NCBI GenBank assembly: GCA_963377175.1
Contig: CAUJNA010003327.1
Location: forward strand, 45,001-109,000
DNA from: Effrenium voratum
Lineage: Eukaryota > Sar > Dinophyceae > Suessiales > Symbiodiniaceae
Reading direction: 5' to 3'
DNA: 64,000 nucleotides
The position numbers and the translations under genes were made by a program. This document shows, one piece after another, positions 33,739 through 46,004 of the stretch. Every line of letters begins with the position of its first letter. Position 1 is the stretch's first letter. The notes beneath the pieces were generated by a model that was not told the origin of the DNA, ran no database searches, and was given only the letters and a program-made list of their open reading frames with translations.

Positions 33739-34300
33739 TTATAACTGGCAGGAGAGTCCGTCCCTTCGGCCTTGTGCTTGTCGCCGGCTTCGCTGGCGCT
33801 TGTAGCTAGGTCCGACTTTGTCTGCCTTGCCCTTGGCAGCACCGGCCTGCTGCAAGCAATTCACGCCTTTCGCAGTAGCAGTCTTCAGGGCAGTCTGTCC
33901 CTGAATGTCGGCCTTGTCCATGTCAGCGCCAGCTTGGAGCAAGAGTCGCACAAGGTCGAGATAGCCACTCGCAGCAGCAAGATTCAGGGAAGTCCATCCT
34001 TTCCTGTCAGGCTTGGCCACGTCAGCCTTGGCTGCCAGCATGCAGCTTGCGAATCTTGCGGATTCTGAGGGCGCAGATCAGCAGCCCAATGCAGGGGAGT
34101 CCATCCGTTCTTCATTTCGGCCTTGTGCACGTCAGCGCCTGCTTGGAGCATGCAATCCACAACTTCCACCCAATGCGGAGAACTCTTTTCCTCCCAAGTA
34201 GACATGAGAGGAGTCTCTGTGTAAATGCCACGCTTGTCCACGTCAGCCTTGGCTGCCAGCAAGCAGCGCACGATTTCGGTGTGACCATAGAAAGAGGTCA
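33739..34300 (-). CDS. Ankyrin-repeat protein exon, with single-base shifts
   Basis: Read from about 34,300 to a stop at 33,739, this region encodes at least three ankyrin repeats: VRCLLAAKADVDKRG, VDCMLQAGADVHKAE with GWTPLHWAAD, and VRLLLQAGADMDKADIQGQTA. Ankyrin repeats are protein-binding helix pairs. The repeats are spread over two or three frames. One base seems lost in the C run near 34,310 and one near 34,060, since the protein sequence continues smoothly after a shift at each. The consensus form LLxAGADxDKAD is common in dinoflagellate proteins. Either the assembly carries indel errors or this is a decaying copy. Confidence 0.72.
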
Positions 34301-34629
34301 GCAGTAGGGGTGTCGCCAGTCAACACCCGCGCAACCAGGTCATGTTAATCTGAGCTTTGCCTTTCAGCCTGAAACTGGCAATGCAGAAATTCGCCGACGC
34401 ACAGGGCTCCCTATGCTTCCCTAAAAGTCACCATTCTAAGGAACAAGCAGGGACCCCGAAAGCATCGCGAACAAAAAGACCGCGAGTAATCCATCGGGCC
34501 TTGTGCTCCACCACTTTGCCATCAAAGCAAGACTGGAACGCCACCTGGCCCAGTGCATCGCAGGTGCCACTATACCAGGCAACGAACCAGTTTTCCATTT
34601 AATTGTTGCAAGGGTGGTTCCATATGGAT

Positions 34630-34764
34630 GTGGTTGTCAAAACCGTTTTGGATCCGATTTTGTGGGATTGGTGAATTCACCACCCATTTTAGAACCTATT
34701 TTGTGTTGGTGGATTGGAATGTTCACTGGGGGTACGATTTGGCTTTGGCTTTTGACCCATGGCC
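34630..34764. repeat. Miniature inverted-repeat element, family C
   Basis: The core gtgaattcaccacccatttt and agaacctatttt matches other copies and the right end is cttttgacccatggcc. The left end (tggttgtcaaaacc) is diverged. Confidence 0.65.
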
Positions 34765-36364
34765 TTGTGGCTCCCTTGGTCACCTGCAGTGCAAATGGAA
34801 TCTCTCGTGGCGAGAGCCGCCAGCGGAACGCGCGGAATCGGCGCATTCCGACATGTCGTGAAAAAGACGGCAAAAAGCCTCTTCTTCAACAGGAACATGC
34901 ATTTGAAGATGCTCCGACAATGAGAACCTCTCCAAATGCCAACAGTTTTAGATGAATTTCGATGCCCAAAGAGATCCAGTTTGAACTGGTTCCACATGGC
35001 TGCTAGGCCAACCTGAAAGGCAAAGCTTCGAGAGTGCTACTAGTTGGGCCGTCCTGCGAAACAGCTGAACGGCTCCTGTTTGGCTTGAAACGTCAAGGTC
35101 GTCCAGTTCAAATGTTTGAAGATGTTCAAACTGCTATTGTTTTAACATGTGACTAGCTCCGTTCTTTCCACCAGGGGCTGGTTTTGCACTCCTGATGAAC
35201 ATGGAACTCGAGCAAGTTGATTTTGAAGGAGAAAATCACACATGACATGTCAATGTCGCCCAACCCTTCCGTTCCCCCCTGCCCACTCGCCACTCAGTGC
35301 CAGCGAAATCGAGGCGCTGCAAGCCTCAGACTTCAAGTCCGACTGAATGAAGAAGAGGTCCTCCAAGGCTGCCTGAGATGACTCATGGTAGGGTATACCT
35401 CAAGGAATTCTGCTCCCAAAATGGGGCTTTCCTCTTAGCTTCCTTTTCAACACACACACACACATAAAGCACTCTGGCAAAATGCCAAGGCTGCCAACAG
35501 CAGAATGTTTCAAAGTGAGGAACTTCCTTTCCATGGCCAGTCTTGGGTTTTCTTTGAAACCAATCAACAGAAGGCGGCTCTGCAACATGGGACACATCAA
35601 GTTCAACCACTCGAAGGAAACAATGCATCGCATTAAGCTTGTTCTGAAATCCCGCAGCCAAGACTTACCACAATCCTCAGCCTCAAAGCTCACATGCTGC
35701 ACCCCTTACAATCCGCCGTGCAAGGCAACTGATTTATTCTGAAAGGCAGGACCAATCGCTGAGGGGGAGGGTAGCCTCTTGCAAACAACAAGCATTCCGC
35801 TGCTCCTTCAAGGTGAACCTTTTCGCCGGAACCGACGCCAAGGCTCGTCCCTTTGGATACCTCCTTGATTGAATGATGGTCCCTCTGAAAGGAAACTGAC
35901 CCAATCAAGACGATCCTCGCATTGAGGTTCTTTATTTTGGGAAGGTGTCCTTTTCAGCAATCAAGACTCAAGGAGGTATCCAAAGGGATGAGCCTTGGCA
36001 TTGGTTCCGTCCAAAATAAAGAACCAAAATACGAGCATCCTCGTGATTGGGTCAGTTTCCTTTTCAAGGGAACCATCATTCAGGGTCTGTCTGCGTTTGG
36101 CAGGGTACCTGCCAAAAGGTAGGACCTAGGGTAGGACACAAAAACTGCCGGCAGGGTTGAATGGAAGTTCGGTCCAGCTTTCTTAGTCATTTAAGGGTTG
36201 ACAGCTAATCATCACCGACTCCGACAAACTCCCCAAACAACAGGAAACCCAGTGCCTGGGCAACAAAGAAGCGTAGACAAGTGCTGGAATGGGACCAACT
36301 TCCTGATATGTCTGAGACCCAGCGACCCATTATTGCCTTCCATCCTTAGCAATGGCAGCTGTAC
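34765..36364. other. Intron-like host DNA between ankyrin exon and upstream exons
   Basis: Apart from the nested inverted repeat at 35.83-36.09 kb and a short CA tract at 35,451-35,464, I see nothing supportable here. Confidence 0.4.
35826..36086. repeat. Two interleaved inverted repeats
   Basis: Segment 1 (about 35,828-35,872, with gtccctttggatacctcctt) is repeated inverted at about 35,958-36,008. Segment 2 (about 35,873-35,942, with aggaaactgacccaatca) is repeated inverted at about 36,013-36,082. The order is 1, 2, 1', 2', so the pairs interlock rather than nest. A simple MITE would not give this pattern. Confidence 0.7.
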
Positions 36365-36502
36365 CAAAAGCTCCGCAAATCAAACGCCGCCACGCCTTTC
36401 CCATCATGAGCTCCTTGATGTCCGCCTTGCCAAAGCCATCCAGCTTGCGTCCAGCCACCTGTGCCACGCGCTCAAAACGGTGCTTGCAACATTCAGCGGT
36501 CA
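36365..36502 (-). CDS. Candidate exon, unknown protein
   Basis: A pyrimidine-rich acceptor ending ctcccaag and a GTACAG donor bound a frame reading AECCKHRFERVAQVAGRKLD, then GFGKADIKELMMGKAWRRLI. Composition is protein-like and third positions favour G/C. I do not recognise the family. It lies upstream, in minus-strand sense, of the ankyrin exon and may belong to the same gene. Confidence 0.5.
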
Positions 36503-36589
36503 CTTGGGAGAACACGAGGACAAGGACAACTTGGTTTCAGGATGCGCCATGGTGAAGCTAGCCCCACACTGACACTTGTGAAAGACAGA

Positions 36590-36770
36590 CAAACACACAG
36601 AGACACAGAGACACGAAGACAGACACAGACAGACCCACACACACACACACACTTGCCCCCCTCCCAATTCTGCGATTCCTGGCATTCATATTGCAGGATG
36701 CCTTGCCAACAATGGCTGAACCGTATACACACACAACCACAAACACATAGACACACACACACACACACAC
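36590..36770. repeat. Two CA-rich microsatellites
   Basis: 36,594-36,651 is an imperfect acac/agac tract and 36,727-36,772 an acacac tract, separated by unique sequence. Confidence 0.8.
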
Positions 36771-37205
36771 AATGGAAACAAGCAACACAACACAAAGCAC
36801 CGCCGCATCTGGTTGAGCACCGCGCTGCTTCGCAACCAACACCAAACAAAAGACCAACCCGTCATTGTTCAGCCCTTTTCTGATTGGTGGTTTGGTATAG
36901 TTTGGAGGCGTTCCTTGGGGGTCCCATTTACCCAAACCAATCCAATTGAGGCGCTGGCCGAGAGCAGCATGCTTCCCTCCTTCAGCGGGGGCGCTGCCTG
37001 GACATCGCGGCGAGGCGATCGAGGACAGGTCTTTGGGGTCCCTGAAAACCGTGTCCCCTTTCTGTCCAACTTATAAAGATCGCACCAAACGCGGTACAAT
37101 GGATAAAAAGGGCCCAAGAGGTGATGCTTGAAACCACAAAGGGAAACACAGGAAACCCTGGAAAAGGTTCCCAAAGAACCTTCTTCAAAGTCGGGGTTCT
37201 CACAC

Positions 37206-37312
37206 CTTTCCAAGGCACAAGCATCGCAACTGCTCCTTCGGTCCCGCTTAACTCGGTCGGCGAACACTTGTGGGTCCACCTGCCCCATGGTCAAAGGGTC
37301 AAGACCAGCTGC
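37206..37312 (-). CDS. Candidate exon, unknown protein
   Basis: Both splice sites are good: acceptor ttttggacggcag and donor AAAG|GTGTGAG. The frame reads AAGLDPLTMGQVDPQVFADR and VKRDRRSSCDACALE. A DxxC..C pair is present but too short to define a zinc site. The phase does not fit directly with neighbouring candidates, so other exons may lie between. Confidence 0.5.
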
Positions 37313-37447
37313 CTGCCGTCCAAAACCTGATGATGCCATGCATGCCCGCACCAAAAATTGCAAAGGGCCAAAGACAACCCAAGAGGCAAGCAACGCTTTA
37401 CGGGAGGTACTTGAACATCCTGAAGTCCACAAACAGCGCACCCAAAT

Positions 37448-37564
37448 GGCTGTGGGTCAAAACTAGTGAGATCCCATTTTGGGGTAGGTGCACCACCCAT
37501 TTTAGAACCTATTTTAGTGGGGATTGGGATGTTTACTGGGGGTACGGGATTTTGACCCATGGCC
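37448..37564. repeat. Miniature inverted-repeat element, family C
   Basis: Left end ggctgtgggtcaaaa, right end ttttgacccatggcc: 15 bp inverted termini with one mismatch. The core ccacccattttagaacct is shared with the other copies. Confidence 0.75.
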
Positions 37565-38730
37565 AAATGTCCAAAGCTTTGGTTTACGGGCAAGAAAGGA
37601 AACATGCCAAGGGCGTCGCCTATGTTGCACTATGTTGCACTATGATGCCCAAGGCCTAGCGATTCTCACGAGCGTCAAGCACCGAAAAAGTGTTCAAACA
37701 TTTCAAAGAGTGTTTGACAAAAGGGGTGGACGACTGAGAGCTCAGGATTGCCCATGCATATTGAAAGACCTCCTCAGCTCGTGAAGGCATCGAGGCTATT
37801 TGCAACCGGGTCTTGTGTCCGTTTTCAGGTTGTTCAAGCTGCTGGACCAGGGGAGCTGTTGGTGGACATCATTTACATGTTTTGTGTCCACTAAATATGG
37901 AGAGTGCCACCCCCTAAAATTCACAGCCTCTCTGGCTCGGGCAAGATGACTGCTCCGCCAAAAACCAAGTGTCTGCAGCTTTGCCCTGCCGTATGTTTCA
38001 TGTCCTGGTTTGCATCATCGCGTTTTTTTTTTTTTTCTTTTCGGCTGCACACGAAGCTTACACCTGGCCAATATTGAAACCCGTGCAATGCCTTGGCTGG
38101 ATGCTAACAAATTCTTTGAAGGAAACACCAGCCAATGCGGAGGCAAAGATGAGCAGGGCATTTTTTCAACTCAACGGTGCCACCACGACAACGCTGAGTG
38201 ATGATTGCAAACTCCTCCCTGTCGAAGCGCCGGGCTCGAAGGTTGCAACATATCCGCTGGATAGCTTCTAGATGTCTGGAGGTTCACTGCCTTGGTATCT
38301 CAGTCATATTTAGAATGCCCCTCACTAGGCATAACAACATATCTACGCGGATTTTCACTACAACACCTTCCAATGAAGGTGCTAGTGCTAGTGTGGATAT
38401 GTGAAACCCTCGCAATCTTTGACCTCTCTTGTTGGATGTCCATTGGCACTTTGGGCAGCGCTTTAAATCAAAGCGCCACGATGCACAATCCGGATGCACA
38501 AAGAGCCCACTTTCATGTTGTCTCCAAGACCCACATGTCAGCGGTAGACTCCAAACCAGCAATTTACATTTCGCCCCAGCCGTGAACACAAATTTCGAAC
38601 AGCCGAGACCAAAGCATACAAAACGGATTGGTGCGAAAGGAAAGCCAAAAGAACACCTATATGGGGTTGATGCGCTACTCACTTGGGGATATCAACCCCA
38701 TCGAGGTGGAGACTCGTACTGGAGACTCAC

Positions 38731-38811
38731 CGGGCGCCTTGCTCATGAACCCGTCTTGGTGCACACGACCCACGAAGACGCCCTCCTCGGAAACCGAGTG
38801 AGGCCGTCGCG
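38731..38811 (-). CDS. Candidate exon, unknown protein
   Basis: The exon lies between a gaaccttag acceptor and a consensus GTGAGT donor and reads RRPHSVSEEGVFVGRVHQDG, then FMSKAP. The acceptor is weak in pyrimidines. No family recognised. Confidence 0.45.
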
Positions 38812-39196
38812 CTAAGGTTCCAAGTGATGGGCTGCAAATCATTGGGAACCAACAGTTGCTTTCGGTCGGCGTGTAGGGAGTTTATGCGGGAAACACAGCA
38901 GCCTGTCGTCGTTTAAAAGAAAAGACATGTGTGAAGCAGTGAGGGCACTCGGTGCTGAACCAATCGCCGGCCCTCTGCCCCTGCCCGCTCCTCGTTTGCC
39001 CGGATATTGAAGGAAAACCAGGGTACATCAGTTACATCAGCCATCCGAGGTTCGTCGGAAGGAAAAAACTATGTTAGCCACATGGCAATTGCAGGGCCTG
39101 AGTCGGGAAACAGGCGGTTTTCTTTTGTGCTTTATCGGGCATGTCTCGCCTGCGGCTTGTTTGACATGGGGACATGGCAGTTGGCCCATCCGACAC

Positions 39197-39238
39197 CCTG
39201 TGGCTGTCCTTGCACCCTTCGGTGAAGTTGTAGAGCGC
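39197..39238 (-). CDS. Candidate 42-base exon
   Basis: A pyrimidine-rich tract ending tttggagcag is followed by exactly 14 codons, ALYNFTEGCKDSHR, and a GTGTCG donor. It lies in series with the other minus-strand exons. Confidence 0.42.
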
Positions 39239-39366
39239 CTGCTCCAAATCGAGCAGAGTGAGCAAGCGAGCAACCAAACATGGACATTGGGATATGGAAC
39301 AGTAGCTCTGCCAAATGTGCCGGGGCTTCCAGGTACAGGAGCTTCCTGTTGCCGCTCTTGTGCTAC

Positions 39367-39459
39367 ATGTCTTTCTGCAGGGATTCACGGCGCACACACT
39401 TTTTCTGAAACAGCTTCGGGTATGCCTTGATAATGGCCGAGGCGATGGCGATCACAGGC
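39367..39459 (-). CDS. Candidate exon, unknown protein
   Basis: After the acceptor gtcaaggcttag the frame reads PVIAIASAIIKAYPKLFQKK and CVRRESLQKDM, ending at a GTAGCA donor. A hydrophobic then basic helix is suggested. Not recognised. Confidence 0.47.
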
Positions 39460-40672
39460 CTAAGCCTTGACCCAAGAAACCCCAGACCAGTTGTGATGGG
39501 AACAAAGGGGCATCTGTTTTGTTGGTTATCCTCTAGCCGATTCTAAGGGGAACCCCCAAACAAAAGGGAAACAAGTACGTCATGGCAGCTCTGGGACGCT
39601 GGTGCCCTGAATGGAGTCACCAACATTCACTGTGCGAAATCATGGGGGCCATCAAAGTGACATCTCAAAACACAACCTAAATGGTTTAAACGCAAATCAC
39701 GGGGACCCAAACAAAATTTTGAGAAGCCCCCCAAATGGTCATCTTGAGGGCTTCAGGGCTCCAGTGCTACGAAAGCAAAAGCTCAGTTGCGAGCTCACAA
39801 GCAGCGTGCGGGTGCTTACCACCTGCGACGTTTCTCTCTGCTTGTACTGTGTCGCTTCTCCTTCACAGCAAGCCTACACAGAAACGACAGCTCCAAGTTT
39901 ATCTGCATGCCCGCAAAACAACTCCCAAAGAAAACGGCAAGCCTCCTCAATTTTCTAGGTTCTGAAGGAAAACCTTGGGTGTTGGATGGCACATTCAAGA
40001 AGGGGCCTCATAACTGTACCAACTTTTGGATGTGGACATCCCCTGATGTGTTGTCTGTTGCTCCTAAACCCACCTCAAAAGATAGGTATCAGGAAAAGAA
40101 AAACAATCCCTCACAGGTATTCCTTGCTTTTGAGGATACCGTTGTTGAATTTCCTCAGAAGGTAATGTTAACCCCGGATTATTAAACCCCTGGTTGATTG
40201 ACAGGCAGGTGTCTCCTTTTAGTGGGGATTCAGACCACTTTTGGAGGGAACACCGCCCTACTGATGGGACGGGTTTATTAATCCTGGGTCAGCATTATCC
40301 TCAAAACAAACGAATCAAACACCTCCAGCTTTCGCGATGATCGCCTGGTTGGGCTGGATCACGGTGAGACCGTGGCCCGGCGTCTTGAAGCCTCTCGGCC
40401 AACCGTCCGGGCTAAAGATCTGAGCCATCTGCGAAGTCCAAGGCCTGTTTTCGTGCTCCCTCTATGTTTCCTCTATGGGCTTGGGCGACTCATGATTTTC
40501 TTCTTGGTGGTTGAACCAAGGGGCGCACAACAAAAAGGGCCTATACTTCCCGGTGAGTCCCTTTTGCCAGGCCGCCATGAAGGCTAGAACTAGATGTCGA
40601 TCCCTTTCCCATGGATTGGATTCAGGTCCAAAAGACCAGGCGAAGTCGAAGCCGCACAGCCAGGGAGAACCA

Positions 40673-40797
40673 CTAGGTCCTCCAGATTTGAGAGGATGGA
40701 ATAAGGGTACCGGTTCTTTTTCTGTAGTCTATTTTGGTAGGGGAACCCTCCCAACCAAAAAAGAATCGGCAAAAGGGCACCTAGCTGGGGGACCTAG
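40673..40797. repeat. Miniature inverted-repeat element, family A (best copy)
   Basis: The ends ctaggtcctccag and ctgggggacctag are 13-bp inverted repeats with one mismatch. The body includes aagggtacc, ttttctgtagtctatttt and aaaagggcac. This copy best defines the family's limits. Confidence 0.8.
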
Positions 40798-42586
40798 ACC
40801 ATATTAACAATTGCGGGATACGATGGCAAGTGGGAATTGTCTTCCAGGGTGCGAGACCTTCAAGACCCAGGAAGCACAGTTGACAGTGGGTTGACTCGAG
40901 TTGGCACTTGTTTTGGACAGGTCAGAATGACTTTTGGAAGTTGTAGTTCCTCTGAAACACCGCTGGAAGCACCATGTTGATGGTATCCCTCCCATGGACC
41001 CATCTCGATGCCAAATTGTAAGCTCGAGTCGCGGTGGAGGCAAAGCGGCCAAACCCCCAGTGGACTTCCGGAAAAGGGCCACCCCTGGCTTTTTGGTAGT
41101 TGATTTTCACGAGAAACCTCTCCAAAAAAAAGCAGCAAAGAAGCAGGTCTGGGGAAAGCGCGGCAACTCAAAACAGACCCAAATGCTCTCCGGCCTAAAC
41201 GCCTCCAGGGTTGCGCGGCTTGCTCCTACCGCGAAGCAGTCGGTGGATTGGACGGTCCCAGTTGCGACCAGCAACTCTGGCAGAACAAGCTAGCCGTTTT
41301 GGGGTTGCCGCTTCTAAGTAAGGACCACACAAAACAAAACAAACAATACAGCAGTTGAGCAACAGGAGGGTTGGTGGTTTGTCGGTGGCTGGTTGCCGGC
41401 AGCTTGGACGAAGCTGGCAAGGTGCTTGTTGACTTCGCGGTGTGGATGTTGGGACTTATTTTTTGGATTTGCAAGCTTGCATTGGTGCTTTACTGTCGCT
41501 GCGTGGGTGACTGGCTTTTTGTGTGCGTATGTTAGTGTTGCTTGGTTGGCTGTCTTTCGGATGACACCTGAACCTGGTTTGATGAGGCAAAAACTGGGGC
41601 AAGTGAGATCCTCATGTCAATCGGCAGGTTTGTGCAAGTCTACCCAAATTTCCGTCATGTCATTCAGGAATCTTCCAACTCGGCTTCGTCGAAGAGTTGG
41701 CTGAATGCTCTCCGCGGTCATCCCATCCTTCAGGTGAAGGTTCATGAGGGCCTGACAGGTTTGCTTCGTGGCTATCGCTGAAGAACCGGCTGAAGCCAAA
41801 CCCCTTCACTCCGAACTCGAAAGCGAACAAGAGAACATCCATACATCCCCACTTTCCTTCAGTAGGAGTGGAGCAAGGGGTCTTCCATTTCCACTTATCT
41901 GGTCATCTGGTCTGCAACCTATAGAAACATCTTTGCCACCTGTTGCCGGGCCTTTAGGAGTGGATCGGTTGAAACCAAAGCAACCTTTTGAAGGGTCCAG
42001 TGTCCGAAACAATCCAAACACCTCAGAAAGGGGTTCTAAAGCTCACGTGCTGCTTGCGGATAGCAGGCCAGCTGTCATGATTGTCATGATTGTATCAATC
42101 ATCGCCTGCTTTCCCTGGACCCTGGAGCGTGGCCCCTGATCAGAAAATGATAAAGCACACCCAGTGATTCCATTTCCCTACCCAATGGAACCACCGTTTG
42201 AAAACCAAGAGCAAACTGGTGAAGGGTCGGCTAATATTTAGGGAACTCGGATCCACTGGCAAAGCTAATCACCGCCAAGATGGTCGTCCCAACCGGGACC
42301 CAAGCCGCAGGATCTAGAACCCGTCAGGGCGAACTGGCCGACCAGATCATGAAGTGGTCAATGCGTAAGGGGATTGAACCAGGATGCCAACCAGCTACTG
42401 CAACACACAAGAAGTCTATCTGGAGCCTTCACACCAAACACATTTGCGGAGAATCTTGCGTGGAGCAAGGCCTGGATCAAAGCTGCGTCGAAATGCCCCG
42501 CCTGGACTCGGAAGGCCGGGATCACGTAGTTGATGTTTTCGCCTGGAAGGGCTGGTGCTGGTTTGATGGTTTGATGGTACCCGTCA

Positions 42587-42690
42587 TTCGGCTGTGGGTC
42601 AAAAATGGGTATTTTGGAACTCTAGTAAATGGAACCAAGGACTAAAACCTGCGGTCCCCTGGTGCTTTAATGTTGACCATACCCAAGTCT
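42587..42690. repeat. Dispersed inverted-repeat element, family B
   Basis: Left end cggctgtgggtcaaaaatgg, then ctctagtaaatgg and a right part aatgttgaccatacccaa. It matches the 7,573 and 20,030 copies block by block. Confidence 0.6.
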
Positions 42691-43507
42691 GGAGGTTCCT
42701 CAGGAAAAGGCGAACCCATATTCCTTTGATCTTGGGTGACTTACTGATGGTATCCTTTTACAGGGATTGCTTGTTCTCCGGTTTCTCCAAAGGACCCTGA
42801 TTTTGGGGTTACCAAGAGACAAATCCTTCGGGGGCCCCCGAGAAATGATTTTGGAGATTGCGCACCCATTGAGCTTGTTCTAGCCAAAAAGGAAAGCAAA
42901 ACGTGTAGCCGATGTGTCCTGGCCAATCACCAGGGCAACTGCCAAAATGGGTGGCTTGCTTTTGGTTGTCTTTTTTCTTCGTCCCAAGCGAACCATTGTC
43001 AATATGTGATACGTTTCTCAAGAGGGACAAAATGGCTCGACCCCTGGTTCTCAAACAAAAAAAACTTGGGTCCCCCCCATGTTGCACACTTCACAAGCTG
43101 TTGCAACACTAAGACGGGTATGTGCCAAAACACGCTCACGGCCCGTTCCAATCTTTGGTTTCCTGCTAGAAACTCCTCAAAGGGGTCCTGGCTTTCTCAA
43201 AGGGGTCCTGGCTTTGACACAGTCGAACCATAGCTCGCATCGAGGCTCTCCTCAAAGACGTCCAGCGCTCAAGTGGACCAGGAGTCAAAATGATCACAGA
43301 AACGTTCCCCTGGTATGTCCATGCACACAGGCCGCTGCATGAGTATTGGCATTGGACTACTACTTTCGAGTGGTGGGCACTACTTCTCAGCTTGAAAAGG
43401 CTAGGAACGCATCGTCCCAAAGCAAACAAACCGGTTACGCGAAAGCTGGCTGAACACCCCCAAAATCTTTGGTGGATAAATGAAGTCCAAAAAAACTTGG
43501 CACACAC

Positions 43508-43550
43508 TGCCCTCGCCTCGTGTGGCACCCGCAAAGTTCACTCCGTAAAC
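43508..43550 (-). CDS. Candidate 43-base exon
   Basis: It lies between a gagcgccag acceptor and a GTGTGT donor and reads VYGVNFAGATRGEG. A stretch at about 45,295-45,320 on the same strand has a similar RQVYG start, which hints at a repeated module, but the match is short. Confidence 0.33.
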
Positions 43551-44514
43551 CTGGCGCTCAGTTGCGGGAAACCCCGTTGTGTGCACGCGGAGATCAACCA
43601 CCAATTCTAGGCTTTTCCTTGACCGCTCACCAAGCTCTGTCGCAGCTTCTGGAAAACTGGCTGCTTGCAAAGGAGCGGAGCCGTTTGGGGGTCACACCGA
43701 AAAGTGATCAAGACATTCCGGGTCACTATTCTTTCACATCAGTTGGCCACCGGATCAGCATTCAACCCCAAGCCTAGAATTAAATCATATATTCAGTGTG
43801 CGTCAGATGGTCAAGGGCTACAATTTCAGATGGTCAACGCTGCCCAAGCGCAATCCAGGAACCTCAGACCGGCGAGGGCCATGGCCCAACCCACCGGCCA
43901 TTGATGTCTTCCAAGTTTGCATGTTCCACGCCCATCCAGCCGAAATAGTTACAAACCAACACACACACACGCACACAACTCGGTCGTATTCGCCCTGAAT
44001 GGTAGAGATTCCCCTGCTTGGCTTCCTATTTGGATTCCCCTTACCATCCAAAAATGGCACTCCCTTTGAGAAATACCCACGTCCCAAATGAGTATCCCTG
44101 CCTCCCTGCCAGCATCATCAAGCAAGGGGCCGCCACCTGCTATGCCAAGTCAAACATTCAACTCGGGCTTAAATAACCAGAATGGGTGTGGGGCACTATT
44201 CCAAGCGAACCGCATGTGTGGGTACTACTAAACCGAATTGCTGTACCGCATGATTACTTTGTCAGGACTATATACATATATATATATATATATAGATTAT
44301 GTGATTTTTGATTTGGCCCCTTTGTTCATATCAGTTGTGCCGTGCTTTCCTCACTCACCTGGCGCTCTCCTACCCCAATCTGAGTCGCAAGGGCAAGGCT
44401 GCGGGTCCCTTCGTCCATGGGCCCGTGAAGCACGCGAGGTGCAAAGAGAGGCTGCGTGTATGAAGAAACTATCTGCGACAACCTCCGCAAACCGGGGGGT
44501 GGGGGGGGGTCGGC

Positions 44515-44660
44515 AGAACAAGAAGAAACAAAGAAGCAAGCAAGAAGGAAGGCAGAGAGAGAAAGCAAACGAGCAAGAAGGAAGAAGTAAATTAGGAAGG
44601 AGTAGAAAGAAGAAGCAAGGTGCAGGAAAGGAGGAGAGAAAGAAGAGAAGGAAGTCTTGA
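44515..44660. repeat. Purine-rich GAA/AAG tract
   Basis: An imperfect tandem of aagaag, caagaagg and gagaaag words on the plus strand, preceded by a G-run at 44,500-44,512. The Lys/Arg-rich frame across it is not a gene. Confidence 0.75.
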
Positions 44661-45726
44661 ACAAAAGGTGGCAAAAACTTCACATCCGATCTCCAGAAAA
44701 GCATTTACGTAGCGCTGAACTCTTTGTCAAGCCCAGTAATTCCGGTTTGACTGTAGCATCAGGTTTGTTCACCAAGTTTGATTTCTGATACTTTCCTGTA
44801 CACACTGTAGTCTATGTGGTAGTGAACTGGAACAGACTGGAATGAGTAAAAAACGCAAATTCCAGGGCTGTGGGAATTGAATTGCCCACCTCTGTGATAC
44901 CCTCCCACTTGCCAAACACTCATCCGCCATTCATCGGGGAAAGCTTCCTTGCTTTGCAAAGGGACCAATCATTTTATGGGAATTGTCCACTCTGTGATAC
45001 CAATGGAAGGCAATCTATATGGCAAGTTCTGATGTCCTGCAATGAAGCGGGAGCCAATCCCATTCCCATAAGGCCTCAATGGACCTCATTCCACCACAGT
45101 TCCGACGATCGCAAAGAAAAACCAACCAATGTTGACGTGTTGTATTGCAAAAGCCCAGCCTGACGGCAGCCATTTCGTTCACCAATCCCACTCCATTTAT
45201 CGCAGAACGCCCGGTGACTTCCTTTCGGGAAAGCGGGTCCGGCGGATTCCTTCCAAGCACCCGGCTGTTCCCAGGCGAGATGGGAGCCGTAGACCTGCCG
45301 GTCGAGCCGTGTCCAGATCTCACTGGCGCAAAGCATTGGATACATATAGTCCTGAACCCTCGAAATTCCCTTAAAAATGGAAAAGACCCCCAAAATTATG
45401 GGGTGATATCCCATTTTTATGGGTAGTTTGAGGGTCCAGGGTGTCCTTTTGGGAGAAATGGATGGCCCTGGTAGATGAAATTAAACCACCAGGTAAACCA
45501 GGGGAACCCATCGATTTTTTGACCAAACCGACCAAAAAGGACACCTATGATTGGATACCTGCGTAGGTGTATCCGGTGGCAACTGAAGCACCTGAAATGA
45601 GGGCTGCCTGGCAACACAGATCAGCACAAACACATCAGTTGGCAAGTTTCCCGGCTTCCGGAACTTGGAGCATACTCAAGAAGGTAGGTACCCCTTTTGG
45701 TGGATTGAAAGCACACGCGCGTCAAC

Positions 45727-45821
45727 CAACTTGATCATGCCTTTGGCGCGCTGGGTCAAGGATTTAGCCCCCAGCTGGATGCAGAGGTTGCTGTTCACGA
45801 TCTCGTTGCCAGCAACATTGC
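45727..45821 (-). CDS. Candidate exon next to the viral insertion
   Basis: A strong acceptor (gcatgcgtgcttttggcag) opens the frame NVAGNEIVNSNLCIQLGAKS, continuing LTQRAKGMIKL to a GTTGAC donor. The other two frames stop early. I do not recognise it. It lies about 370 bases from the left end of the viral element. Confidence 0.5.
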
Positions 45822-45925
45822 CTGCCAAAAGCACGCATGCGCGACTCTTCCGGCAACCGGATGCAAGCAACGTTGAATGAGAACCTGCGACCGCTTTGCC
45901 GCACAATTGAAAATACAACGTACGA

Positions 45926-46004
45926 CATAGCATCCTCCTTTATGGCTCAAGCCCAAAGGATCTTGACTCATCCACAAGAAGTTTGGTTGCGCCGGCGAAG
46001 CCAT
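45926..46004 (-). CDS. Candidate exon adjoining the viral insertion
   Basis: The acceptor gtgaagcttgcag precedes an open stretch. One frame starts MASPAQPNFLWMSQDPLGLS and ends at a GTCGTA donor; another reads GFAGATKLLVDESRSFG but then stops. Either could be the real frame. If the frame with the leading ATG is a true start, the gene would begin here and the viral element would be in its promoter region. Confidence 0.3.

Larger units (their letters stand above)
39460..43507. other. Intron-like host DNA
   Basis: It holds a family A element at 40.67 kb and a family B element at 42.6 kb. Open frames are present on both strands, but none has both GC-rich third positions and splice sites that I trust. 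Confidence 0.4.

Noticed and set aside
44238..44660. Lys/Arg-rich frame at 44.5 kb
   Set aside because: It is produced by the purine-rich simple repeat.
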